From Balanoglossus misakiensis (lineage: Eukaryota > Hemichordata), in assembly GCA_040954595.2 (NCBI GenBank), contig CM082594.2:4092001-4156000 (forward strand): DNA of 64,000 nt. The letters run 5' to 3'. Positions 22,654-35,100 of this stretch are shown here, piece by piece. The notes below the pieces were generated by a model. That model had not been told where the DNA came from. It ran no database searches and was given only the letters and a program-made list of their open reading frames with translations. The translations under genes and the position numbers were made by a program. Within the stretch, counting starts at the first letter, position 1. The number at the start of each line of letters is the position of its first letter.

Positions 22654-25569
22654 ATGAGGAATCTGCGAGATTGTCTCGGCGGCGTCGTCGTCTTCTATCG
22701 GCTGTGCCTCATCATCTCGGCCGTGAGTTGGCGTTCGGAAGCCGCGGCGTGCAAGGTTCACAACGGCACCCAGGTCGACTGCAGGTGGCGCGGCCTCCGT
22801 ACCGTGCCCGGGAATCTGCCGCCGTCGACGACGGTCTTGGATTTATCCTACAACACCATCGCCAGCTTCCCGGCGAGGTGCTTTGCGACTCTCCACAAAC
22901 TGCAGCGACTGACGATGTTGAACCACGGCGACTGGACGATTGATTCCGACGCCTTTGCGGGGCTCCGTTCTCTGGTGAGCCTGGAGTTCACGGGCCAAGG
23001 CTTCATCACGTTTGGCGAGGGAACGTTTGCGCACTTGCCCCAACTACAAACACTCGTTCTGAAGAGGATAAACAACTTCCTATCGTTGCCCGCAGACCCA
23101 CTTTCCAACCTCGGGGCTTTAACGAAACTGACCGTTTCAGGAAATTACGATATTGATTCCACCCCGCCCGCGCGGATGCCCTCGTCGTGGCTTCGAGGCT
23201 TGGTGAATTTAGAAGAACTTCACGTCGACGTCCCAGACATTGCCAACTTTTCAAGTTCAACATTTCAAGATCAGGCGAAGCTCAAAGTCATTTCAATCCA
23301 AACGGCTTCATTCAGGTGCGTACCCATCGAACAATTCAAACCCTTGAAAAACATCGAAGTCATAAAACTGTCCGATATTGACGGGGTGACCGGCGAATGT
23401 AATGTTGTTTTTCCACATTTTGCACAGCTCAAGGAGCTTTCACTGAATCCTTTTGCCGTGGTTGGACCGTCAGTACCGACCCTTGACTTGACAAACACGA
23501 GCTTGGATAAAGTTTTCATGGTAGCGTATGGATATCACCAGATGTTTCCCCCAACTGAGACATTTCCGGTCACTATCAAATTGGGATCCGTCAGAAATTT
23601 CCATTTATATAGTACAGTTGACGCCAGGATGTTGGAGACGTTCCTGTACATCTTTAAGAAGTCAGGGCTGCAGATTCTCAAGTTAAATATCGAGGATCCA
23701 TCCAGTAACGGTTACAATTTGACAGAGACTTTATTCGAGGGACTTAATGGCACCAACTTAGAGGAATTGGATTTTTCCGAGAACGACGTCCAGTCCCTTT
23801 ACCGGGGTGCGTTTCAATGGCTGACGCGGTTACAAACATTACTTATGAGCTTCTGTAAGCTCGATTATCTCCCTGTTGGTTCGTTTGACGGCTTAAACAA
23901 TCTGAGAACGCTGTCTCTAAGGGGTAATTATTTTCAAGATATGTGGAGATTGACTACACCGCTTTCAGTTCTAACTAAACTACAAAAGCTGGACCTCGGA
24001 CGCAATCGTTTGACCGGGCAAATCCCAGCGAACGCTTTCGCAAGTCTACGTTCACTGAAAACTATCGACCTAAGCCAGAACAAACTCGTTTCCATTCACC
24101 CGAGAAGTTTTCATTTCGCTTCAGAATTGAGGGTGATAGGCTTGTCTGATAACGATTTGCAATTTTTGGCGAGCGGAACGTTCTCCAACCTGAAGAGTCT
24201 CCAAACCCTGCAATTGATTGGCAACGAGGATCTCAAGCTGGGTGACGAAATGGACAAGTCGTACCACCCGTTTCGAAACTCGTCGAACCTCACAACACTA
24301 ACGATCAATTTGAACCCCTTCCACATACTGAACATAAATCTAGAAGACATCCCATATTTGGAGAGTCTGTACATAACAGCTGGTTCCGTTTTCCCGGAAG
24401 TGTTCTTTCCAGGAAATCTTCGCTTACCGCACTTGAAAACACTGGTCATAGAAAATGTCAAGATCATAAGTCAGACAGAAAACGTCATACTCGGCACGAC
24501 GTCGATAAATTTACAACCCCAACAGTTCCTCCAAATCCTCAGGTTGCCAAATAATAATTTCAACCGGCTCGATTTTAGTAGTTTGAACAAATTTATCAAC
24601 CTGGAAGAATTATCTGTTGCTAATAACAAAATATCGGCCATTATAGGAACACCCACCGCCCTCACAAAATTGAGGATACTGGATTTGTCCGGAAATTCAA
24701 TCACATACTTTAACCCGGAAATAATGAGAGCTTTGTCGAATTTACAAGCATTGAGCATTTACAATAATCCGTTTGATTGTTCTTGTAAACTGGAACCATT
24801 TCATGACTGGATGACGACAGATACGCAAACGTCTATTTACTCCAATTATGATCAGTTTGAACGAAATATATGTTCGGCGCCCAAGGACAAAGAAGACATG
24901 GTTGTAGATGATATAGAATTTGGTTGGGAGTGTAATATAGCGTTCATGGTGTCCCTACCGTTGGTGGGCGTTGTTGTTTTAATAGCACTCAGTATCACGG
25001 TGTGTAAAAAATTCCACTGGCACCTGCGGTACGGATATTTTCTCGTCAAACTCAAGCTCGGAGGCTATCAACTTCACGTTAACGATGCCGACGAACCGAG
25101 GGACAAAAAGTATGACGCGTTCGTCGTGTACAACGAACACGACAGGGAGTGGATCATGCAAGAATTGGTCCCCCACCTGGAGAACGCGGATCCCCCGAAT
25201 TTCAAGCTCTGCATACACGAACGCGACTTCGTGGGCGGCAATGACATCATTCAAAACATCCTGGACAGCATCGAGGAGAGCCACAAGACAGTCCTGGTTC
25301 TGTCGCCGCATTTCGCCGAAAGTGAGTGGTGTTACTTTGAAATGAGAATGGCACAGAGTTGTCTGTTTGAAGAGAGAAGGGATATTATAACTATGGTTCT
25401 GTTGGAAGAAATCCCGGATAACACCATGCCTCGTATTTTACGCAACATTCTTCTGACAAAGCGTTATATTAAGTGGCCTGAGAACGAGTTGGGTAGAAGG
25501 CTGTTTTGGGAAAAGCTAAAACGTGCTTTGAGATCAGAGAGCAGGGTAAACAGAGTGGCCGATTTGTAA
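22654..25569 (+). CDS. Toll-like receptor, single exon, 971 aa
   Basis: A type I membrane receptor that would sense microbial or damage ligands through its ectodomain and signal through a cytoplasmic TIR domain. Order: hydrophobic signal segment (about 10-27); short N-terminal Cys cap (C33, C43); leucine-rich repeats from about residue 45 to 708, with clear units such as LQKLDLGRNRLTGQIPANAF and LRILDLSGNSITYF; one C-terminal Cys cap starting CSC (C709, C711) and closing at C760; transmembrane helix about 763-786; TIR about 819-960. TIR boxes are visible: YDAFVVY (box 1), ERDFVGG (box 2/BB loop, 856-862) and FW at 951-952 (box 3). A single C-terminal Cys cap places it with vertebrate-type TLRs. 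The start ATG has A at -3 and is followed at once by the signal peptide. The usual BB-loop proline is Gly861. It is intronless and intact. Which TLR subfamily it belongs to is not resolved. Confidence 0.96.
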   Translation: MRNLRDCLGGVVVFYRLCLIISAVSWRSEAAACKVHNGTQVDCRWRGLRTVPGNLPPSTTVLDLSYNTIASFPARCFATLHKLQRLTMLNHGDWTIDSDAFAGLRSLVSLEFTGQGFITFGEGTFAHLPQLQTLVLKRINNFLSLPADPLSNLGALTKLTVSGNYDIDSTPPARMPSSWLRGLVNLEELHVDVPDIANFSSSTFQDQAKLKVISIQTASFRCVPIEQFKPLKNIEVIKLSDIDGVTGECNVVFPHFAQLKELSLNPFAVVGPSVPTLDLTNTSLDKVFMVAYGYHQMFPPTETFPVTIKLGSVRNFHLYSTVDARMLETFLYIFKKSGLQILKLNIEDPSSNGYNLTETLFEGLNGTNLEELDFSENDVQSLYRGAFQWLTRLQTLLMSFCKLDYLPVGSFDGLNNLRTLSLRGNYFQDMWRLTTPLSVLTKLQKLDLGRNRLTGQIPANAFASLRSLKTIDLSQNKLVSIHPRSFHFASELRVIGLSDNDLQFLASGTFSNLKSLQTLQLIGNEDLKLGDEMDKSYHPFRNSSNLTTLTINLNPFHILNINLEDIPYLESLYITAGSVFPEVFFPGNLRLPHLKTLVIENVKIISQTENVILGTTSINLQPQQFLQILRLPNNNFNRLDFSSLNKFINLEELSVANNKISAIIGTPTALTKLRILDLSGNSITYFNPEIMRALSNLQALSIYNNPFDCSCKLEPFHDWMTTDTQTSIYSNYDQFERNICSAPKDKEDMVVDDIEFGWECNIAFMVSLPLVGVVVLIALSITVCKKFHWHLRYGYFLVKLKLGGYQLHVNDADEPRDKKYDAFVVYNEHDREWIMQELVPHLENADPPNFKLCIHERDFVGGNDIIQNILDSIEESHKTVLVLSPHFAESEWCYFEMRMAQSCLFEERRDIITMVLLEEIPDNTMPRILRNILLTKRYIKWPENELGRRLFWEKLKRALRSESRVNRVADL

Positions 25570-25788
25570 TTCCAATAATCCAATCAAGAGATACTGACTA
25601 CAACAAATCATATTTTGAAAAAAGATCGCTTTAAGGACACAGTGGTCCCATTGAGGGATTACACAAGAAAAAGTCTACACCGGAGTACATGGCCATATAC
25701 AGACAGACAGACAGACACACATAGCGAGAGATCAATGGGCAAACACTGACCCATAAGCTGCCAATGGCATATTTTCTGTACATATACT
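25570..25788 (+). other. TLR 3' flank with a CAGA microsatellite
   Basis: The only structure here is a short (CAGA)n run at about 25698-25720. I see no canonical AATAAA before the repeat element that begins at 25789, so the 3' UTR probably runs into that element. Confidence 0.6.
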
Positions 25789-26174
25789 AAATAGAACAGC
25801 TGGCCTTTTTAAAGCTTGGCAAGTTATGTAATCATGCAGGAATTTGCTGTGTATATAAATATCACAGGATGGGGTTCCTGCCTAAGTAAAACAACTCAAT
25901 AAAGTAAATACACACCACTTTGTAAAGCAATCTGACCTGTAGTTCTTGAGTTACTGAGTTATGACCAAATTCACATTTTTCCAGCTAATTTGCTTATTTT
26001 TGGCAATGACAACTTCATTTGAACAAACTCACATCTACAGCCTAGCCTGCATCAGCACACCAAATATCAAGGTGATACACGCAGCGGTTTTCAAGTTTTT
26101 GATGTGGACGGACATACTAGACATACATCAATCCATACATACATACAGACGCAACCGATCCCATAAAGTCCCAT
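25789..26174 (+). repeat. direct-repeat element, copy 1, left border of the satellite
   Basis: Homology with 54432-54807 begins at AATAGAACAGCTGGCC and ends at CCCATG. Over about 380 bp the two copies are more than 90% identical by eye, with a few short indels, and lie in the same direction. The element contains TATATAAAT (25852-25860), AATAAA (25898-25903) and a 3' part with TACATACATACAGACG. No coding potential is convincing: the short frames at 25961-26176 and 54600-54797 are the same non-coding sequence in each copy. The TATA and AATAAA strings would suit an LTR-like or other non-autonomous transposon, but I see no TG..CA ends or target duplication. Confidence 0.85.
25898..25903 (+). terminator. 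candidate poly(A) signal for the TLR, inside the repeat
   Basis: AATAAA lies 329 nt after the TLR stop codon and is the first canonical signal I see downstream. It belongs to the direct-repeat element, and the same hexamer occurs at 54534-54539 in copy 2. Use by the TLR transcript is inferred. Confidence 0.4.
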
Positions 26175-29100
26175 GACAATTTTTCGACTTTCCGAAATAT
26201 CAAAATTTCGTCATATTTTGACAAAAATCATGGGTTATAGCTCATGAAAATCATCCAAAAATGACAATTTTTCGACTTTCCGAAATATCAAAATTTCTTC
26301 ATTTTTTGACAAAAATCATGGGTTATAGCTCATGAAAATCATCCAAAAATGACAATTTTTCGACTTTCCGAAATATCAGATATTCGCCATTTTTTGACAA
26401 AAATCATTGGTTATAGCTCATGAAAATCATCCAAAAATGACAATTTTTCGACTTTCCGAAATATCAAAATTTCGTCATATTTTGATAAAAATCATGGGTT
26501 ATAGCTCATGAAAATCATCCAAAAATGACAATTTTTCGACTTCTCGAAATATCAAAATTTCGTCATATTTTGACAAAAATCATGGGTTATAGCTCATGAA
26601 AATCATCCAAAAATGACAATTTTTCGACTTTCCGAAATATCAAAATTTCGTCATATTTTGACAAAAATCATGGGTTATAGCTCATGAAAATCATCCAAAA
26701 ATGACAATTTTTCGACTTTCCGAAATATCCCAATTTCGTCATATTTTGACAAAAATCATGGGTTATAGCTCATGAAAGTCATCCAAAAATGACAATTTTT
26801 CGACTTTCCGAACTATCACAATTTCGCCATTTTTTGACAAAAATCATGGGTTATAGCTCATGAAAATCATCCGAAAATGACAATTTTTCGACTTCCGAAA
26901 TATCAAAATTTCGTAATTTTTTGACAAAAATCATGGGTTATAGCTCATGAAAATCATCCAAAAATGACAATTTTTCGACTTTCCGAAATATCAAAATTTC
27001 TTCATTTTTTGACAAAAATCATGGGTTATAGCTAATGAAAATCATCCAAAAATGACAATTTTTCGACTTTCCGAAATATCAAAATTTCTCCATTTTTTGA
27101 CAAAAATCATGGGTTATAGCTCATGAAAATCACCCAAAAATGACAATTTTTCGACTTTCCGAAATATCAAAATTTCTCCATTTTTTGACAAAAATCATGG
27201 GTTATAGCTCATGAAAATCATCCAAAAATGACAATTTTTCGACTTTCCGAAATATCCAAATTTCTTCATATTTTGACAAAAATCATGGGTTATAGCTCAT
27301 GAAAATCATCCAAAAATGACAATTTTTCGACTTTCCCATTTTTTGACAAAAATCATGGGTTATAGCTCATGAAAATCATCCAAAAATGACAATTTTTCGA
27401 CTTTCCGAAATATCAAAATTTCTTCATTTTTTGACAAAAATCATGGGTTATAGCTCATGAAAATCATCCAAAAATAACAATTTTTCGACTTACCGAAATA
27501 TCAAAATTTCTTCATTTTTTGACAAAAATCATGGGTTATAGCTCATGAAAATCATCCAAAAATGACAATTTTTAGACTTTCCGAAATATCCAAATTTCTT
27601 CATTTTTTGACAAAAATCATGGGTTATAGCTCATGAAAATCATCCAAAAATGACAATTTTTCGACTTTCCGAAATATCAAAATTTCTTCATTTATTGACA
27701 AAAATCATGGGTTATAGCTCATGAAAATCATCCCAAAATGACAATTTTTTCGACTTTCCGAAATATCAAAATTTCGCCACTTTTTGACAAAAATCATGGG
27801 TTATAGCTCATGAAAATCATCCGAAAATGACAATTTTTCGACTTTCCGAAATATCAAAATTTCTCCATTTTTTGACAAAAATCATGGGTTATAGCTCATG
27901 AAAATCATCCAAAAATGACAATTTTTCGACTTTCCGAAATATCCAAATTTCGTCATTTTTTGACAAAAATCATGGGTTATAGCTAATGAAAATCATCCAA
28001 AAATGATAATTTTTTGACTTTCCCGTTTTTTGACAAAAATCATGGGATATAGCTCATGAAAATCATCCAAAAATGACAATTTTTCGACTTTCCGAAATAT
28101 CAAAATTTCTCCATTTTTTGACAAAAATCATGGGTTATAGCTCATGAAAATCATCCAAAAATGAAAATTTTTCGACTTTCCGAAATATCAAAATTTCGTC
28201 ATTTTTTGACAAAAATCATGGGTTATAGCTCATGAAAATCATCCAAAAATGAAAATTTTTCGACTTTCCGAAATATCAAAATTTCGTCATTTTTTGACAA
28301 AAATCATGGGTTATAGCTCATGAAAATCATCCAAAAATGACACTTTTTCGACTTTCCGAAATATCAAAATTTCGTCATATTTTGACAACAATCATGGGTT
28401 ATAGCTCATGAAAATTACCAAAAATGACAATTTTTAGACTTTCCGAAATATCAAAATTTCTTCATATTTTGACAAAAATCATGGGTTATAGCTCATGAAA
28501 ATCATCCAAAAATGACAATTTTTCAACTTTCCGAAATATCAAAATTTCGTCATATTTTGACAAAAATCATGGGTTATAGCTAATGAAAATCATCCAAAAA
28601 TGATAATTTTTCGACTTTCCCATTTTTTGACAAAAATCATGGGATATAGCTCATGAAAATCATCCAAAAATGACAATTTTTCGACTTTCCGAAATATCAA
28701 AATTTCTCCATTTTTTGACAAAAATCATGGGTTATAGCTCATGAAAACCATCCAAAAATGAAAATTTTTCGACTTTCCGAAATATCAAAATTTCGTCATT
28801 TTTTGACAAAAATCATGGGTTATAGCTCATGAAAATCATCCAAAAATGACAATTTTTCGACTTTCCGAAATATCCAAATTTCTTCATTTTTTGACAAAAA
28901 TCATGGGTTATAGCTCATGAAAATCATCCAAAAATGACAATTTTTCGACTTTCCGAAATATCAAAATTTCTCCATTTTTTGACAAAAATCATGGGTTATA
29001 GCTCATGAAAATTACCAAAAATGACAATTTTTAGACTTTCCGAAATATCAAAATTTCTTCATTTTTTGACAAAAATCATGGGTTATAGCTCATGAAAATC

Positions 29101-32100
29101 ATCAAAAAATGACACTTTTTCGACTTTCCGAAATATCAAAATTTCGTCATATTTTGACTAAAATCATGGGTTATAGCTCATGAAATTCATCCAAAAATGA
29201 CAATTTTTCGACTTTCCGAAATATCAAAATTTCGCCATTTTTTGACAAAAATCATGGGTTATAGCTCATGAAAATCATCCAAAAATGACAATTTTTCGAC
29301 TTTCCGTAATATCAGATATTCGCCATTTTTTGACAAAAATCATGGGTTATAGCTCATGAAAATCATCCAAAAATGACAATTTTTCGACTTTCCGAAATAT
29401 CAAAATTTCTCCATTTTTTGACAAAAATCATGGGTTATAGCTCATGAAAATCATCCAAAAATGACAATTTTTCGACTTTCCGAAATATCAAAATTTCGTC
29501 ATTTTTTGACAAAAATCATTGGTTATAGCTCATGAAAATCATCCAAAAATGACAATTTTTCGACTTTCCGAAATATCAAAATTTCTCCATTTTTTGACAA
29601 AAATCATGGGTTATAGCTCATGAAAATCATCCAAAAATGACAATTTTTCGACTTTCCGAAATATCAAAATTTCTCCATTTTTTGACAAAAATCATGGGTT
29701 ATAGCTCATGAAAATTACCAAAAATGACAATTTTTAGACTTTCCGAAATATCAAAATTTCTTCATATTTTGACAAAAATCATGGGTTATAGCTCATGAAA
29801 ATCATCCAAAAATGACAATTTTTCAACTGTCCGAAATATCAAAATTTCGTCATATTTTGACAAAAATCATGGGTTATAGCTAATGAAAATCATCCAAAAA
29901 TGATAATTTTTCGACTTTCCCATTTTTTGACAAAAATCATGGGATATAGCTCATGAAAATCATCCAAAAATGACAATTTTTCGACTTTCCGAAATATCAA
30001 AATTTCTCCATTTTTTGACAAAAATCATGGGTTATATCTCATGAAAATCATCCAAAAATGAAAATTTTTCGACTTTCCGAAATATCAAAATTTCTCCATT
30101 TTTTGACAAAAGTCATGGGTTATAGCTCATGAAAATCATCCAAAAATGACAATTTTTCGACTTTCCGAAATATCAAAATTTCTTCATTTTTTGACAAAAA
30201 TCATGGGTTATAGCTCATGAAAATCATCCAAAAATGACAATTTTTCGACTTTCCGAAATATCAAAATTTCTCCATTTTTTGACAAAAATCATGGGTTATA
30301 GCTCATGAAAATCATCCAAAAATGACACTTTTTCGACTTTCCGAAATATCAAAATTTCGTCATATTTTGACAAAAATCATGGGTTATAGCTCATGAAAAT
30401 CATCCAAAAATGACAATTTTTCGACTTTCCGAAATATCAAAATTTCGCCATTTTTTGACAAAAATCACGGCTTATAGCTCATGAAAATCATCCAAAAATG
30501 ACAATTTTTCGACTTTCCGAAATATCAAAATTTCGTCATATTTTGACAAAAATCATGGGTTATAGCTCATGAAAATCATCCAAAAATGACAATTTTTCGA
30601 CTTTCCGAAATATCAAAATTTCTCCATTTTTTGACAAAAATCATGGGTTTTAGCTCATGAAAATCATCCAAAAATGACAATTTTTCGACTTTCCGAAATA
30701 TCAAAATTTCTTCATTTATTGACAAAAATCATGGGTTATAGCTCATGAAAATCATCCAAAAATGATAATTTTTCGACTTTCCGAAATATCAAAATTTCTC
30801 CATTTTTTGACAAAAATCATGGGTTATAGCTCATGAAAATCATCCAAAAATGACAATTTTTCGACTTTCCGAAATATCAAAATTTCTCCATTTTTTGACA
30901 AAAATCATGGGTTATAGCTCATGAAAATCATCCAAAAATGACAATTTTTCGACTTTCCGAAATATCAAAATTTCTTCATTTATTGACAAAAATCATGGGT
31001 TATAGCTCATGAAAATCATCCAAAAAAGACAATTTTTCGACTTTCCGAAATATCAAAATTTCGTCATTTTTTGACAAAAATCATGGGTTATAGCTCATGA
31101 AAATCATCCAAAAATGACAATTTTTCGACTTTCCGAAATAACAAAATTTCTCCATTTTTTGACAAAAATCATGGGTTATAGCTCATGAAAATTATCCAAA
31201 AATGACAATTTTTCGACTTTCCGATATATCAAAATTTCTTCATTTATTGACAAAAATCATGGGTTATAGCTCATGAAAATCATCCAAAAATGACAATTTT
31301 TCGACTTTCCGAAATATCAAAATTTCGTCATTTTTTGACAAAAATCATGGGTTATAGCTCATGAAAATCATCCAAAAATGACATTTTTTCGACTTTCCGA
31401 AATATCAAAATTTCTCCATTTTTTGACAAAAATCATGGGTTATAGCTCATGAAAATCATCCAAAAATGACAATTTTTCGACTTTCCGAAATATCAAAATT
31501 TCTTCATTTATTGACAAAAATCATGGGTTATAGCTCATGAAAATCATCCAAAAATGACAATTTTTCGACTTTCCGAAATATCAAAATTTCTTCATATTTT
31601 GACAAAAATCATGGGTTATAGCTCATGAAAATCATCCAAAAATGACAATTTTTCAACTTTCCGAAATATCAAAATTTCGTCATATTTTGACAAAAATCAT
31701 GGGTTATAGCTCATGAAAATCATCCAAAAATGATAATTTTTCGACTTTCCCATTTTTTGACAAAAATCATGGGATATAGCTCATGAAAATCATCCAAAAA
31801 TGACAATTTTTCGACTTTCCGAAATATCAAAATTTCTCCATTTTTTGACAAAAATCATGGGTTATAGCTCATGAAAATCATCCAAAAATGACAATTTTTC
31901 GACTTTCCGAAATATCAAAATTTCTCCATTTTTTGACAACAGTCATGGGTTATAGCTCATGAAAATCATCCAAAAATGACAATTTTTCGACTTTCCGAAA
32001 TATCAAAATTTCTTCATTTTTTGACAAAAATCATGGGTTATAGCTCATGAAAATCATCCAAAAATGACAATTTTTCGACTTTCCGAAATATCAAAATTTC

Positions 32101-35100
32101 TTCATTTTTTGACAAAAATCATGGGTTATAGCTCATGAAAATCATCAAAAAATGACACTTTTTCGACTTTCCGAAATATCAAAATTTCGTCATATTTTGA
32201 CAAAAATCATGGGTTATAGCTCATGAAAATTACCAAAAATGACAATTTTTAGACTTTCCGAAATATCAAAATTTCTTCATATTTTGACAAAAATCATGGG
32301 TTATAGCTCATGAAAATCATCCAAAAATGACAATTTTTCAACTTTCCGAAATATCAAAATTTCGTCATATTTTGACAAAAATCATGGGTTATAGCTAATG
32401 AAAATCATCCAAAAATGATAATTTTTCGACTTTCCCATTTTTTGACAAAAATCATGGGATATAGCTCATGAAAATCATCCAAAAATGACAATTTTTCGAC
32501 TTTCCGAAATATCAAAATTTCTCCATTTTTTGACAAAAATCATGGGTTATAGCTCATGAAAATCATCCAAAAATGAAAATTTTTCGACTTTCCGAAATAT
32601 CAAAATTTCGTCTTTTTTTGACAAAAATCATGGGTTATAGCTCATGAAAATCATCCAAAAATGACAATTTTTCGACTTTCCGAAATATCCAAATTTCTTC
32701 ATTTTTTGACAAAAATCATGGGTTATAGCTCATGAAAATCATCCAAAAATGACAATTTTTCGACTTTCCGAAATATCAAAATTTCTCCATTTTTTGACAA
32801 AAATCATGGGTTATAGCTCATGAAAATTACCAAAAATGACAATTTTTAGACTTTCCGAAATATCAAAATTTCTTCATTTTTTGACAAAAATCATGGGTTA
32901 TAGCTCATGAAAATCATCAAAAAATGACACTTTTTCGACTTTCCGAAATATCAAAATTTCGTCATATTTTGACTAAAATCATGGGTTATAGCACATGAAA
33001 TTCATCCAAAAATGACAATTTTTCAACTTTCCGAAATATCAAAATTTCGTCATATTTTGACAAAAATCATGGGTTATAGCTCATGAAAATCATCCAAAAA
33101 TGATAATTTTTCGACTTTCCCATTTTTTGACAAAAATCATGGGATATAGCTCATGAAAATCATCCAAAAATGACAATTTTTCGACTTTCCGAAATATCAA
33201 AATTTCTCCATTTTTTGACAAAAATCATGGGTTATAGCTCATGAAAATCATCCAAAAATGACAATTTTTCGACTTTCCGAAATATCAAAATTTCTCCATT
33301 TTTTGACAACAGTCATGGGTTATAGCTCATGAAAATCATCCAAAAATGACAATTTTTCGACTTTCCGAAATATCAAAATTTCTTCATTTTTTGACAAAAA
33401 TCATGGGTTATAGCTCATGAAAATCATCCAAAAATGACAATTTTTCGACTTTCCGAAATATCAAAATTTCTTCATTTTTTGACAAAAATCATGGGTTATA
33501 GCTCATGAAAATCATCAAAAAATGACACTTTTTCGACTTTCCGAAATATCAAAATTTCGTCATATTTTGACAAAAATCATGGGTTATAGCTCATGAAAAT
33601 TACCAAAAATGACAATTTTTAGACTTTCCGAAATATCAAAATTTCTTCATATTTTGACAAAAATCATGGGTTATAGCTCATGAAAATCATCCAAAAATGA
33701 CAATTTTTCAACTTTCCGAAATATCAAAATTTCGTCATATTTTGACAAAAATCATGGGTTATAGCTAATGAAAATCATCCAAAAATGATAATTTTTCGAC
33801 TTTCCCATTTTTTGACAAAAATCATGGGATATAGCTCATGAAAATCATCCAAAAATGACAATTTTTCGACTTTCCGAAATATCAAAATTTCTCCATTTTT
33901 TGACAAAAATCATGGGTTATAGCTCATGAAAATCATCCAAAAATGAAAATTTTTCGACTTTCCGAAATATCAAAATTTCGTCATTTTTTGACAAAAATCA
34001 TGGGTTATAGCTCATGAAAATCATCCAAAAATGACAATTTTTCGACTTTCCGAAATATCCAAATTTCTTCATTTTTTGACAAAAATCATGGGTTATAGCT
34101 CATGAAAATCATCCAAAAATGACAATTTTTCGACTTTCCGAAATATCAAAATTTCTCCATTTTTTGACAAAAATCATGGGTTATAGCTCATGAAAATTAC
34201 CAAAAATGACAATTTTTAGACTTTCCGAAATATCAAAATTTCTTCATTTTTTGAGAAAAATCATGGGTTATAGCTCATGAAAATCATCAAAAAATGACAC
34301 TTTTTCGACTTTCCGAAATATCAAAATTTCGTCATATTTTGACTAAAATCATGGGTTATAGCTCATGAAATTCATCCAAAAATGACAATTTTTCGACTTT
34401 CCAAAATATCAAAATTTCGCCATTTTTTGACAAAAATCATGGGTTATAGCTCATGAAAATCATCCAAAAATGACAATTTTTCGACTTTCCGTAATATCAG
34501 ATATTCGCCATTTTTTGACAAAAATCATGGGTTATAGCTCATGAAAATCATCCAAAAATGACAATTTTTCGACTTTCCGAAATATCAAAATTTCTCCATT
34601 TTTTGACAAAAATCATGGGTTATAGCTCATGAAAATCATCCAAAAATGACAATTTTTCGACTTTCCGAAATATCAAAATTTCGTCATTTTTTGACAAAAA
34701 TCATTGGTTATAGCTCATGAAAATCATCCAAAAATGACAATTTTTCGACTTTCCGAAATATCAAAATTTCTCCATTTTTTGACAAAAATCATGGGTTATA
34801 GCTCATGAAAATCATCCAAAAATGACAATTTTTCGACTTTCCGAAATATCAAAATTTCTCCATTTTTTGACAAAAATCATGGGTTATAGCTCATGAAAAT
34901 TACCAAAAATGACAATTTTTAGACTTTCCGAAATATCAAAATTTCTTCATATTTTGACAAAAATCATGGGTTATAGCTCATGAAAATCATCCAAAAATGA
35001 CAATTTTTCAACTTTCCGAAATATCAAAATTTCGTCATATTTTGACAAAAATCATGGGTTATAGCTAATGAAAATCATCCAAAAATGATAATTTTTCGAC

